Below, one piece after another: positions 1-6,317 of a stretch of 11,683 nt of DNA. How positions within the stretch are numbered: the stretch's first letter is position 1; the number at the start of each line of letters is the position of its first letter. The notes beneath the pieces are model-generated. The model did no database searches. It was not told the DNA's origin and saw nothing but the letters and a program-made list of their open reading frames with translations. The DNA is from Bacillota bacterium. Lineage in GTDB: Bacteria > Bacillota > Clostridia > Clostridiales > Caloramatoraceae. The stretch spans positions 1 to 11,683 of the forward strand of contig JAEWEN010000008.1 in the NCBI GenBank assembly GCA_023389275.1, written 5' to 3'. A program made the translations under genes and the position numbers.

Positions 1-16
1 AAACTCTCAAATTAAA
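1..16 (-). rRNA. 16S ribosomal RNA, 5' end only (partial)
   Basis: Read on the minus strand, the first bases of the window give TTTTAATTTGAGAGTTT, which is the conserved start of bacterial 16S rRNA, just before the GATCCTGGCTCAG segment that would lie off the left edge. The gene therefore reads leftward out of the window. The exact mature 5' end is placed by analogy with other bacteria and may be off by a few bases. The upstream boxA-like motif and strong promoter agree with an rRNA operon. Confidence 0.85.
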
Positions 17-112
17 ATCCTTGTTTCTCAGATGAAACTTTTTACTAAAAGTTACAAAAATTATTGTACGCTCGCTTATGATTACTGTTTAGTTTTCAAT
101 GACCAAGTTTGC
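17..112 (-). other. 16S rRNA leader with boxA-like antitermination motif
   Basis: This is the transcribed leader between the proximal rRNA promoter and 16S. On the minus strand, bases 105-91 read TGGTCATTGAAAACT, followed by AAACAG. This matches the boxA-type element of Firmicute rRNA leaders (TTTGAAAACTAAAC in Bacillus), which is bound by Nus factors to prevent premature termination. Nearer to 16S there is a small hairpin (AACTTTT/AAAAGTT, 53-36) and an overlapping alternative stem (GTTTC/GAAAC, 38-23). These could take part in folding or processing of the precursor. The family match is from memory and the folding role is inferred. Confidence 0.7.
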
Positions 113-118
113 TTAGTT

Positions 119-147
119 AGTTTATCACGAAGCTGACTTTATGTCAA
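119..147 (-). promoter_or_regulatory. Proximal rRNA promoter
   Basis: On the minus strand there is a perfect -35 TTGACA (147-142), a 17-base spacer and a -10 of TAAACT (124-119, 4 of 6 consensus bases). Transcription would start near 112, about 100 bases before 16S, which is typical for rRNA operons. Confidence 0.8.
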
Positions 148-169
148 CACTCTTTTTAAACCTTTTTTC

Positions 170-215
170 GTAAGACTTAAGTTTTTTCTTTCGTCTTACC
201 GTCGCCCCTTGCGAC
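170..215 (-). other. Two G+C-richer hairpins between the rRNA promoters
   Basis: Two inverted repeats lie side by side: GTCGC/GCGAC with a 5-base loop (215-201), and GTAAGAC/GTCTTAC with a 16-base loop (199-170). They stand out against the A+T-rich surroundings. They would be transcribed only from the distal promoter candidate. Neither is followed by a T run on the minus strand, so they do not look like terminators. Their function is unknown. Confidence 0.5.
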
Positions 216-219
216 AAGA

Positions 220-249
220 TATATATTACCACTTTAATTATTAAATCAA
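220..249 (-). promoter_or_regulatory. Possible distal rRNA promoter
   Basis: The minus strand reads TTGATT (249-244), an 18-base spacer, then TATATA (225-220). Tandem promoters are common upstream of Firmicute rRNA operons. The match is weaker than the proximal promoter, and A+T-rich DNA gives chance hits, so this is a candidate only. Confidence 0.4.
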
Positions 250-360
250 TTTCATTTTACTTTCAATATTTTTATATTATATTTATTTTTCTTTCTTTTT
301 TACTTATATACTCTTTTTTTCTATATTAGATACACTAGAATAAGTTGTTGATTAAACACA
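250..360. other. A+T-rich gene-free stretch upstream of rRNA promoters
   Basis: This stretch has no credible coding frame or RNA gene. On the minus strand it contains A-tracts (AAAAAGAAAGAAAAATAAAT and similar) directly upstream of the distal promoter candidate. Such tracts could act as an UP-type element for RNA polymerase, but that is inference from composition. Confidence 0.3.
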
Positions 361-396
361 AAAAATATAGAAGGCTAATTAGCCTTCTATATTTTT
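361..396 (-). terminator. Terminator of the DEAD-box helicase gene
   Basis: A perfect inverted repeat with 16-base arms (AAAAATATAGAAGGCT, 361-376, and its complement, 381-396) encloses a 4-base AATT loop. On the minus strand the stem ends in a T run, as in a Rho-independent terminator. The helicase stop codon TAA (397-395) overlaps the base of the stem. The symmetry could also allow termination of any rightward transcription. It insulates the rRNA promoters from helicase transcription. Confidence 0.9.
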
Positions 397-1528
397 AATA
401 TGTTATTACTCCATCATTATTTCTTGCATAAAGTTTTTTAACCTTCGCATTTACTTCCTTTTCAATTATGTCCATATATTTTTGCTCTCTAGGTTCTACT
501 ATAGTAATTGCTATACCACTTTGTCCAGCTCTTCCTGTTCTTCCTATTCTATGTACATAAAGTTCTACTTCTTTTGGTATATCATAATTTATAATGTGAG
601 TTATACCATCTACATCAAGTCCTCTACATGCAATATCACTAGCTACAAGTACCTGTGTTTTTAAATCCTTTAAGTCCTTCATAACTCTTTTTCTTTTTTG
701 TGGATTTAAATCTCCATGTAGTTCATCACATACATATCCTTTATTATATAGATAGTTATATAGCTTTTTAACTCTATCTTTACTATTACAAAATACAATA
801 GCCATAAAAGGTTTTTCTTTATTAAGTATAGATTCTAAAACTTCTTCCTTATTAATATCAGATGTAGATATTGAAATTTGAGATATATTATCTACTACAA
901 GTCCTTTTTTCTTTATTCTAATAGTAGTTGGACTTTTCATATGTTTCATAGTTATTGTTCTAATTCCCTTTGGTATTGTAGCAGAAAATAACATTGTTCT
1001 TCTACTTGGATTAACATTTTTAATCACTTCATTTAATTCATCTATAAATCCCATATTAAGCATTTGATCTGCTTCATCTATTACTAAATATTTTATCTTA
1101 GATAAGTTAAGACTTTTTCTTTGTATATGATATAAAATTCTTCCTGGAGTTCCTACAACAATTTGTGGGTCTCCCTTTAGCTTTCTTATTTGCTTTTCTA
1201 CATCATTACCTCCAAATATAGATAATACTGTGTAGTCATCTTTAGAAAGCTTTTCAACTTCATTGGTGATTTGCATAGAAAGTTCTCTTGTAGGTGCTAT
1301 TATTAAAGCTTGGGTTTCTTCCTTTTCCTTATTTATTGACTGAAAAATAGGTAGAAGAAAAGCTAATGTTTTTCCTGTTCCTGTTTGAGACTCTACAACT
1401 ATGTCTTTTTTAGTAAATCCTAATGGAATTACTTTCTCTTGTACTTCTGTAGGAGTTATAATGCCCATTTTCTTCAATCTTTCACTATAAACCTTATTAA
1501 CTCCTATACTTAAAAAACTCTTACTCAT
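395..1528 (-). CDS. DEAD-box ATP-dependent RNA helicase
   Basis: This 377-residue cytoplasmic RNA helicase unwinds short RNA duplexes using ATP, in RNA decay or ribosome assembly. All superfamily 2 motifs are visible in order: Q motif (Gln30 area), Walker A SQTGTGKT (47-54), APTREL (78-83), GTPGR (126-130), DEAD (151-154), SAT (182-184), FCNSKDR (246-252), SDIACRGLD (297-305) and HRIGRTGR (326-333). The protein ends about 40 residues after motif VI, so it has only the two RecA-like domains and lacks the long basic or RNA-binding tail of CshA or DbpA. Its specific partner cannot be named. The start is the ATG at 1528, preceded by AAGGAGAG. The frame stays open upstream, but through two tRNA genes, so a longer start is wrong. 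It ends in a strong terminator beside the rRNA operon. Confidence 0.95.
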   Translation of the reverse strand: MSKSFLSIGVNKVYSERLKKMGIITPTEVQEKVIPLGFTKKDIVVESQTGTGKTLAFLLPIFQSINKEKEETQALIIAPTRELSMQITNEVEKLSKDDYTVLSIFGGNDVEKQIRKLKGDPQIVVGTPGRILYHIQRKSLNLSKIKYLVIDEADQMLNMGFIDELNEVIKNVNPSRRTMLFSATIPKGIRTITMKHMKSPTTIRIKKKGLVVDNISQISISTSDINKEEVLESILNKEKPFMAIVFCNSKDRVKKLYNYLYNKGYVCDELHGDLNPQKRKRVMKDLKDLKTQVLVASDIACRGLDVDGITHIINYDIPKEVELYVHRIGRTGRAGQSGIAITIVEPREQKYMDIIEKEVNAKVKKLYARNNDGVITY

Positions 1529-1556
1529 TTTTTCTCTCCTTAAATTTATAACAATT

Positions 1557-1585
1557 ATTATAAAATTCTTTATATTTAATAAAAA
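1557..1585 (-). promoter_or_regulatory. Weak promoter candidate for the helicase
   Basis: On the minus strand a TATAAT hexamer (1562-1557) lies about 28 bases before the helicase start codon. The -35 position holds only TTTTTA, which is part of the T run of the tRNA terminator. The helicase may instead depend on read-through from the tRNA promoter. Confidence is low. Confidence 0.3.
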
Positions 1586-1607
1586 AATAAGCAGGCCTAA
1601 ACCTGCT
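1581..1607 (-). terminator. Terminator of the tRNA-Leu/tRNA-Glu unit
   Basis: On the minus strand AGCAGG and CCTGCT form a 6-base-pair stem with a 6-base loop, followed by TTATTTTTTT. It lies 14 bases after tRNA-Glu. The stem is short, so some read-through into the helicase is possible. Confidence 0.75.
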
Positions 1608-1620
1608 AAGTAAATTATGT

Positions 1621-1695
1621 TGGTGACCCCTAGGGGAATCGAACCCCTGTTACCACCGTGAAAGGGTGGTGTCTTAACCGCTTGACCAAGGGGCC
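1621..1695 (-). tRNA. tRNA-Glu (anticodon UUC)
   Basis: The 75-base minus-strand sequence folds as a normal tRNA. The acceptor stem is GGCCCCT/AGGGGTC with one G-U pair. The anticodon stem is CCACC/GGTGG with loop CTTTCAC, giving anticodon TTC (Glu, codons GAA and GAG). The T-arm loop is TTCGATT. The terminal CCA is encoded in the DNA (1623-1621). It follows tRNA-Leu after 4 bases and must be co-transcribed with it. Confidence 0.97.
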
Positions 1696-1699
1696 ATAA

Positions 1700-1783
1700 T
1701 GGTGCGGATAGAGGGACTTGAACCCCCACGTACTGGACACTAGATCCTAAGTCTAGCGCGTCTGCCAATTCCGCCATATCCGC
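1700..1783 (-). tRNA. tRNA-Leu (anticodon UAG)
   Basis: This 84-base class II tRNA has acceptor stem GCGGATA/TATCCGC, anticodon stem CTAGA/TCTAG with loop CTTAGGA (anticodon TAG, reading CUA-type Leu codons), a long variable arm as expected for Leu, T loop TTCAAGT, and an encoded CCA (1702-1700). It is the first gene of a two-tRNA unit. Its 5' end lies only about a dozen bases after the -10 hexamer, so the precursor leader must be very short. Confidence 0.97.
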
Positions 1784-1795
1784 TTAACATATGTA

Positions 1796-1824
1796 ATTAT
1801 ATTTATTCTAAATAAATTTGTCAA
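1796..1824 (-). promoter_or_regulatory. Consensus promoter for the tRNA unit
   Basis: On the minus strand a perfect TTGACA (1824-1819), exactly 17 bases of spacer, and a perfect TATAAT (1801-1796) form a full sigma-A consensus promoter. It lies just upstream of tRNA-Leu, as expected for a highly expressed stable RNA unit, and fires away from the hydrolase promoter at 1859-1886. Confidence 0.9.
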
Positions 1825-1858
1825 CTTTATTTAGAAAAACTTTTCCTTATTTTAGTCT

Positions 1859-1886
1859 TTGAATTAATGTTAATTAATGTTATAAT
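1859..1886 (+). promoter_or_regulatory. Promoter of the NlpC/P60 hydrolase
   Basis: TTGAAT (1859-1864), a 16-base spacer and a perfect TATAAT (1881-1886) lie about 20 bases ahead of the start codon. The untranslated leader is therefore very short, leaving no room for a riboswitch. Confidence 0.75.
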
Positions 1887-1904
1887 TTCTAAAGAAGGAG
1901 GGTG

Positions 1905-3092
1905 ATGATACTGAGACTTACTAAGAAAATGATTGTTGCTATCACTTCTGTACTTCTTATTACTATAGGCACGGCATTTGCCACGCCTTCAAGCCAACTT
2001 AATAAAACTAAACAACTTTACAACGATGCTGTTAAAAAGGTAGAAGCATTAGAACGTGAAGTTGAAAAACTTGATACACAAATAGTAGATACTATGCTAG
2101 AGATTGAAACAATTGATAAAAAAATCAATGATTCAAAGTCAGCTATAGTTAAAACTGAAGGTGAAATCAAGACTATTGAAACTAATATTAAAGAAGAAGA
2201 AAAATTATTTGGTGAACGTATGGAGGCTCTATACATAAATGGAGTAACCAGCTATCTAGATGTTGTTCTTGAAGCTACTAGCTTTAGTGACTTTATATCT
2301 AGAATAGATACAGTTAAAACAATAATCGAATATGATAACCAAATAATGAATGGGTTAAATACTCAAAAAACAACGTTGGCCAATAAGAAACAAGGTCTTG
2401 AAAAGGAACAAGCAAACCTTGTTGCTCTTCAAACTGAAAGTAAAAACAAATTAGCAACATTAAACAAGAAAAAACAAGAACAAGGTACTATTATTGCTGA
2501 TCTAGAAAGTAAACAAAAACTTTATGCTTCTCAAATTAGAGAATATCAAGCAGCAATAGAACAATCTTATGCTGAACAAGCTCAAAGTTCAGCCGCATCT
2601 AATAATTCCTCACCAAGTAAGCCTAATACGTCTGGTACAACTAATAAACCTGGTAATTCTAGCAAGCCTAGTAAACCTGGTACGAGCACAGGCGGTGGAC
2701 AATCTGAAGCAGATGTTCCAAACAGAGGCGATGGTAGCACATCAGGAATGGAGATTGTTAACTATGCAAAAAGATTCTTAGGAACTCCTTATGTTTGGGG
2801 AGGTACTACACCAGCAGGATTTGATTGCTCTGGGTTTACTTCTTATGTTTACAGAAATGCAGCAGGAATAAGCATACCTCGTACATCAAGTTCACAAGCT
2901 AATGTAGGTCAATACATTGGCTCTAAAGGAAGTCTTCAACCAGGAGACTTAGTATTTTTTGGTAGTCCAACTAGCCATGTAGGTATATATGTTGGTGGAG
3001 GACAATACATACATTCTCCTAGAACAGGTGATGTAGTTAAAATAAGTCCTTTAACACGTAAAGACTTTACTCATGGAAGAAGATTATTATAA
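1905..3092 (+). CDS. Secreted NlpC/P60 peptidoglycan endopeptidase, PcsB/CwlO-like
   Basis: This is a cell-wall hydrolase predicted to cut peptide stems of peptidoglycan outside the cell. From the ATG at 1905 it is 395 residues long. An N-terminal signal peptide with a KK n-region precedes a hydrophobic stretch and a likely cleavage after AFA (about residue 26). Residues 30-230 are charged heptad-like coiled coil, as in PcsB and CwlO. Then comes a linker rich in Ser, Pro, Gly and Asn (about 228-280). The C-terminal NlpC/P60 domain (about 282-395) carries the catalytic Cys308 in DCSGF, His358 in SHVGIYVG and a third polar residue, His370. In relatives the coiled coil is controlled by FtsEX; no ftsEX lies here. 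The start is uncertain: AAGGAGG (1895-1901) abuts GTG 1902 and is only 3 bases from ATG 1905. The next ATG, 1929, would remove the basic n-region. The gene is monocistronic, with its own promoter and terminator. Confidence 0.93.
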   Translation: MILRLTKKMIVAITSVLLITIGTAFATPSSQLNKTKQLYNDAVKKVEALEREVEKLDTQIVDTMLEIETIDKKINDSKSAIVKTEGEIKTIETNIKEEEKLFGERMEALYINGVTSYLDVVLEATSFSDFISRIDTVKTIIEYDNQIMNGLNTQKTTLANKKQGLEKEQANLVALQTESKNKLATLNKKKQEQGTIIADLESKQKLYASQIREYQAAIEQSYAEQAQSSAASNNSSPSKPNTSGTTNKPGNSSKPSKPGTSTGGGQSEADVPNRGDGSTSGMEIVNYAKRFLGTPYVWGGTTPAGFDCSGFTSYVYRNAAGISIPRTSSSQANVGQYIGSKGSLQPGDLVFFGSPTSHVGIYVGGGQYIHSPRTGDVVKISPLTRKDFTHGRRLL

Positions 3093-3104
3093 ATTGATGA
3101 CTCT

Positions 3105-3140
3105 AATAAATAACGTAGGATTTTTCCTGCGTTATTTATT
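3105..3140 (+). terminator. Terminator after the NlpC/P60 gene
   Basis: Arms of 16 bases (AATAAATAACGTAGGA, 3105-3120, and its near-perfect complement, 3125-3140, with one G-U pair) enclose a TTTT loop, 12 bases after the stop codon. The 3' arm is T-rich but no clean T run follows, so efficiency is uncertain. Confidence 0.7.
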
Positions 3141-3261
3141 GTATATATACATTTCGTTAGTATTATATCCAAATAAAATATATTTTATACTTATATAGTA
3201 TCAGCTATATATAAATAAATGTTAACAAAGAGATTAAGAATATCTGAAATTTTGTATATGT

Positions 3262-3299
3262 AAAAAGCTACAGCTAAATATTTAGCTGTAGCTTTTTTA
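3262..3299 (-). terminator. Terminator of the amino-acid ABC importer operon
   Basis: A perfect 17-base-arm inverted repeat (AAAAAGCTACAGCTAAA and its complement) ends in a T run on both strands. It lies 4 bases after the ATPase stop codon on the minus strand. It could stop transcription in both directions, backing up the weaker hydrolase terminator. Confidence 0.9.
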
Positions 3300-3303
3300 T
3301 ACT

Positions 3304-4026
3304 TTATATTACTTTAGATAAAAACTCTTTTGTTCTTTCTTCCTTTGGATTATTAAATATTTCCTCTGGGCTACCTTCTTCAAGTATTACCCCATTATCC
3401 ATAAAAATAACTCTATCTGCAACTTCCTTTGCAAATCCCATTTCATGTGTTACAACAATCATAGTCATTCCATCTTTTGCAAGTTCTTTCATAACTTCAA
3501 GAACTTCTCCTACCATTTCAGGATCAAGTGCAGATGTAGGTTCATCAAATAACATAACATCAGGTGACATAGCAAGTGCTCTTGCTATTGCTATTCTTTG
3601 TTTTTGTCCTCCTGAAAGCTGTGATGGATAATAGTCTTTTTTATCTAAAAGTCCTACTCTATTTAATAATTTTAATGATATTTCTTCTGCTTTCTTAGGA
3701 TCAGATTTTTTAACCTTTACAGGAGCAACAGTTAAGTTACCAAGTACACTCATGTGAGGAAAAAGATTAAAGTGCTGAAAAACCATACCCATTTTTTGTC
3801 TATATTTATCTAGATTTTTAATATTATCTTTTATAGATGTTTCTTCAAATATTATATCTCCATCTGTTGGAGTTTCTAAAAAATTAAGACATCTTAAAAA
3901 TGTACTTTTTCCACTTCCTGATGGTCCTATTACAACTACAACTTCTCCTTTTTTTATATGAGCATCTACACCTTTTAAAACATGAAGATCCCCAAAGCTT
4001 TTGTGTAAGTTTTTAATCTTTATCAT
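3304..4026 (-). CDS. Polar amino-acid ABC importer, ATP-binding protein
   Basis: This 240-residue cytoplasmic ATPase powers amino-acid uptake and belongs to the GlnQ/HisP family. Visible motifs are Walker A GPSGSGKS (34-41), the Q-loop Gln84 in VFQHFNLF, signature LSGGQ (137-141), Walker B VMLFDE (157-162), the D-loop SALD, and the switch His194 in THEM. The length is normal for the family. Its ATG shares one base with the permease stop codon (TAATG), so translation is probably coupled. The binding site AAAGGAG lies inside the end of the permease gene. It is the last gene of the three-gene importer operon and runs into a strong terminator. Confidence 0.97.
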   Translation of the reverse strand: MIKIKNLHKSFGDLHVLKGVDAHIKKGEVVVVIGPSGSGKSTFLRCLNFLETPTDGDIIFEETSIKDNIKNLDKYRQKMGMVFQHFNLFPHMSVLGNLTVAPVKVKKSDPKKAEEISLKLLNRVGLLDKKDYYPSQLSGGQKQRIAIARALAMSPDVMLFDEPTSALDPEMVGEVLEVMKELAKDGMTMIVVTHEMGFAKEVADRVIFMDNGVILEEGSPEEIFNNPKEERTKEFLSKVI

Positions 4027-4706
4027 TACTTTAATCTCCTTTCTACAACACCTAATATTTTTGATAATGTAAATGTTAGTACAAAGTAAATAAGTGCTGC
4101 AAATATTAAAGGAGGAAATGGATCGTAAGTAAGTGCTTTTATTTTATCTGCATTATACATAATTTCTTGTATTCCAATTATAGAAACTATAGCAGATTCT
4201 TTTATAACAACAATAAACTCATTTCCAAGTGCTGGTAATATATTTTTAATAGCCTGTGGTAAAATTACATATCTCATTGCCTGTGATTTTTTCATACCAA
4301 GACTTCTAGCAGCTTCCATTTGTCCTTTGTCTATAGATTCTATTCCAGCTCTTATTATTTCTGCTACATAAGCACCACTATTTATTGAAAGAGCTACTAT
4401 ACATGCCATAAAACCAATAAAGTTACCACCAAATATAGTACTTCCTCTTGAATTTACTCCAAGTGCTGGTAGTACTGCATAGTAAAATATAAACAATTGT
4501 ATTAAAAGAGGAGTTCCTCTTATAAATTCTATATAAGCTATAGATATGCCTTTTAATATTTTATTTTTACAAAGTTTCATTAAAGCAAGGCCTGTACCTA
4601 AAATTGTTCCTAATAAAACTGAAAAAAATGCTAATAATATAGTATTTTTTGTTCCTGATAAATATAGTGGGTAGTATTCTGAAAGAAAACTAAAATCTAA
4701 ACTCAA
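4026..4706 (-). CDS. Polar amino-acid ABC importer, permease
   Basis: This inner-membrane channel subunit of the HisM/GlnP family has 226 residues from the preferred TTG start. Several hydrophobic segments are visible. The conserved cytoplasmic EAA loop reads EAARSLGMKKSQAMRYVILPQA-like, with the Gly that contacts the ATPase. The N-terminal segment with TPLLIQLF is also typical. Start choice: AAGGAG (4720-4715) overlaps the upstream GTG at 4715 and so cannot serve it. The same site is 8 bases from TTG 4706, the likely true start. A single permease gene suggests a homodimer. It follows the lipoprotein gene across an intercistronic hairpin and overlaps the ATPase gene by one base. Confidence 0.93.
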   Translation of the reverse strand: MSLDFSFLSEYYPLYLSGTKNTILLAFFSVLLGTILGTGLALMKLCKNKILKGISIAYIEFIRGTPLLIQLFIFYYAVLPALGVNSRGSTIFGGNFIGFMACIVALSINSGAYVAEIIRAGIESIDKGQMEAARSLGMKKSQAMRYVILPQAIKNILPALGNEFIVVIKESAIVSIIGIQEIMYNADKIKALTYDPFPPLIFAALIYFVLTFTLSKILGVVERRLK

Positions 4707-4726
4707 GATGATCACTCCTTAAAATG

Positions 4727-4752
4727 AAAATAGTGGAATAATCCACTATTTT
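4727..4752 (-). promoter_or_regulatory. Intercistronic hairpin in the importer operon
   Basis: On the minus strand 11-base perfect arms (AAAATAGTGGA and TCCACTATTTT) enclose a 4-base loop. The downstream arm is followed by CATTTTAAGGAG. The lipoprotein stop codon TAG lies inside the upstream arm, and the permease ribosome site starts 7 bases after the stem. It resembles a leaky terminator or an RNA-stabilising stem that would raise binding-protein output over the membrane parts. That role is inferred. Confidence 0.65.
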
Positions 4753-5588
4753 TTGTCTACTAATTTTTCCGCTTCTTTTATAAAACCGTCCATAAGTTTT
4801 CCATTTTCTACTCTTTTAATTGTTTTATTAACTTCTTCTACTAAATCTTCATTTCCCTTTTTAATAGCAACTGCATAACCTGAATAATCAATATCTATTT
4901 CAAATGGTGCTAGTTGCACTTCCCCTGAAACACTTTTTAATGCTTGCTCAGCTACTGGTTTTTCAAGAACCACAGCATCTATTTGACCGTTTTTAAGTTC
5001 TTGAATTAGGTTAGGTATATTAGGTATTGCATGAAGAGTTGAGTCTTTTAATTCATTTGTAACAACATCTTCTTGAACTGATCCTTTTTGAGCACCTATT
5101 TTAAGCCCTTTAAGATCTTCCTTTGTTTTTATTTTATCTACACTTTTCTTATTTATTAAAAGTACTTGTGGTGAATCTCCATAATATAATTCTGAAAACG
5201 CTACACTTTTCTTTCTGTCTGGTGTAGGGTTCATACCTGCAATTACCATATCACAGTTACCTGCGTTTAAAGCCTCTATAAGTCCGTTAAAATTCATACT
5301 TCTTATTTCAAGTTCAACCCCTAAATCCTTTGCTATTTCCTCTGCAAGCATTATGTCTGCACCTACTATTTTTTCCTTACCATCTTTCATAGATACAAAT
5401 TCAAATGGTGCAAACTCTGGGTTAGTTGCAAGTATTAATTTTCCACTTTTCTTAATTTCACTTACAATTCCAGCTTTTTCTCCAGATACTTCCTTTGACT
5501 TATCTGAACTTCCACATGATGCTAATGAAAATGCCATAACAGCAGTTAAAACTCCAATAGTTATTTTCTTAAATAAACTTTTTGCCAT
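4746..5588 (-). CDS. Amino-acid-binding lipoprotein of the ABC importer
   Basis: This is an extracellular family 3 solute-binding protein of 280 residues that captures a polar amino acid and delivers it to the permease. The lipoprotein signal peptide (KK, hydrophobic core) ends in the lipobox LASC with lipidated Cys25. The mature part has the typical start GKLILATNPEFAPFEF, the ligand-contact segment VGADIMLAEEIA (about 75-86), Arg125 in TPDRKKS, which in the family binds the ligand carboxylate, and the second-lobe segment IGAQKGSVQED. The exact ligand (glutamine, arginine, cystine or other) cannot be read from sequence. The start ATG 5588 has GGGGGAG upstream. The frame opens further upstream, but that stretch contains the promoter-proximal leader. 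It is the first gene of the operon, with its own promoter, followed by permease and ATPase. Confidence 0.95.
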   Translation of the reverse strand: MAKSLFKKITIGVLTAVMAFSLASCGSSDKSKEVSGEKAGIVSEIKKSGKLILATNPEFAPFEFVSMKDGKEKIVGADIMLAEEIAKDLGVELEIRSMNFNGLIEALNAGNCDMVIAGMNPTPDRKKSVAFSELYYGDSPQVLLINKKSVDKIKTKEDLKGLKIGAQKGSVQEDVVTNELKDSTLHAIPNIPNLIQELKNGQIDAVVLEKPVAEQALKSVSGEVQLAPFEIDIDYSGYAVAIKKGNEDLVEEVNKTIKRVENGKLMDGFIKEAEKLVDKK

Positions 5589-5633
5589 TTTTTCTCCCCC
5601 TAAATAAATATTCTCATTTATTAATTTATTGTT

Positions 5634-5662
5634 ATTATACATTTAATTTTATAATTATTCAA
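5634..5662 (-). promoter_or_regulatory. Promoter of the amino-acid importer operon
   Basis: The minus strand has TTGAAT (5662-5657), exactly 17 bases of spacer, and a perfect TATAAT (5639-5634). The leader to the start codon is about 40 bases and holds only an A/T stem (AATAAAT/ATTTATT) just before the ribosome site. It is too short for a T-box or riboswitch. Confidence 0.75.
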
Positions 5663-5729
5663 GGGAACTTATACCATTTTTCATATTTTTTTAAATTATC
5701 AAGTGATTATAAATTAAAAATATATTTAT

Positions 5730-5759
5730 TTGTATGTTTAAATAAATTTTTGATATAAT
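5730..5759 (+). promoter_or_regulatory. Candidate cyclophilin promoter
   Basis: A perfect TATAAT (5754-5759) lies 36 bases before the start codon, with a poor -35 (TTGTAT, 5730-5735) and an 18-base spacer. The -10 is convincing and the -35 is not. In this A+T-rich stretch other placements are possible. Confidence 0.45.
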
Positions 5760-5795
5760 AAAAATGAAATTATACATAAAGGAAGGAATGATTAA

Positions 5796-6317
5796 ATGTC
5801 AACTAATCCTATAGTAACTATAGAAATGGAAAATGGAGGAATTATAAAAGCAGAATTATATCCTGAAATTGCTCCTAATACTGTTAAAAACTTTATTTCA
5901 CTTATAAACAAAGGATTTTATAATGGAGTTATATTCCACAGAGTTATTCCAGGTTTCATGATTCAAGGAGGAGATCCTGATGGAACTGGTATGGGTGGAC
6001 CTGATTACTCAATCAAAGGGGAATTTAATTCTAATGGATTTAAAAATGATCTTAAACATACTGTAGGTGTTTTATCTATGGCTAGAACTTACATACCTGA
6101 TTCTGCTGGATCACAATTTTTTATTATGACTGCTGATTCACCTCATCTTGATGGAGACTATGCTGCATTTGGTAAGGTTACAGAAGGTTTAGATGTAGTA
6201 AAAGAAATTGTAAATGCTAAAAGAGATAGAAGTGACAGACCTTATGAAGATCAAAAAATGAAATCTGTTACAGTTGATACATTTGGTGTTGAATACGGTG
6301 AACCTGAAAAATTATAA
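5796..6317 (+). CDS. ppiB: Cyclophilin-type peptidyl-prolyl cis-trans isomerase
   Basis: This 173-residue cytoplasmic enzyme interconverts cis and trans peptide bonds before proline and so assists protein folding. There is no signal peptide. The single cyclophilin domain covers nearly the whole protein: FHRVIPGFMIQGGD (47-60) with the catalytic Arg49, then GVLSMAR (91-97), SAGSQFFIM (103-111) and HLDGDYAAFGKV (117-128). The length fits bacterial PpiB. The start ATG has GGAAGGA 8 bases upstream. The gene has its own promoter, diverges from the importer operon, and converges on the pncC-like gene with a shared terminator directly at its stop codon. The symbol follows the bacterial family name. 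Confidence 0.95.
   Translation: MSTNPIVTIEMENGGIIKAELYPEIAPNTVKNFISLINKGFYNGVIFHRVIPGFMIQGGDPDGTGMGGPDYSIKGEFNSNGFKNDLKHTVGVLSMARTYIPDSAGSQFFIMTADSPHLDGDYAAFGKVTEGLDVVKEIVNAKRDRSDRPYEDQKMKSVTVDTFGVEYGEPEKL

Noticed and set aside
170..215. Inverted repeats considered as a terminator
   Set aside because: No T run follows the stems on either strand; on the plus strand the T run precedes the stem.
1529..1777. N-terminal extension of the helicase reading frame
   Set aside because: The open frame runs through both tRNA genes and the tRNA terminator, and the helicase family starts at the ATG 1528, which has a good ribosome site.
2581..2700. Short repeats in the hydrolase linker considered as CRISPR-like or a tandem repeat array
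   Set aside because: These are imperfect codon-level repeats of Ser, Lys, Pro, Gly and Thr in a coding linker, without regular spacers.
2569..2781. Overlapping plus-strand frame in the hydrolase linker
   Set aside because: It is an alternative frame of a repetitive Ser/Pro/Asn linker, with no ribosome site and no conserved sequence.
5589..5642. Upstream start for the binding lipoprotein
   Set aside because: It would put 18 residues before a normal lipoprotein signal peptide and would begin within the -10 region of the promoter. ATG 5588 has its own ribosome site.
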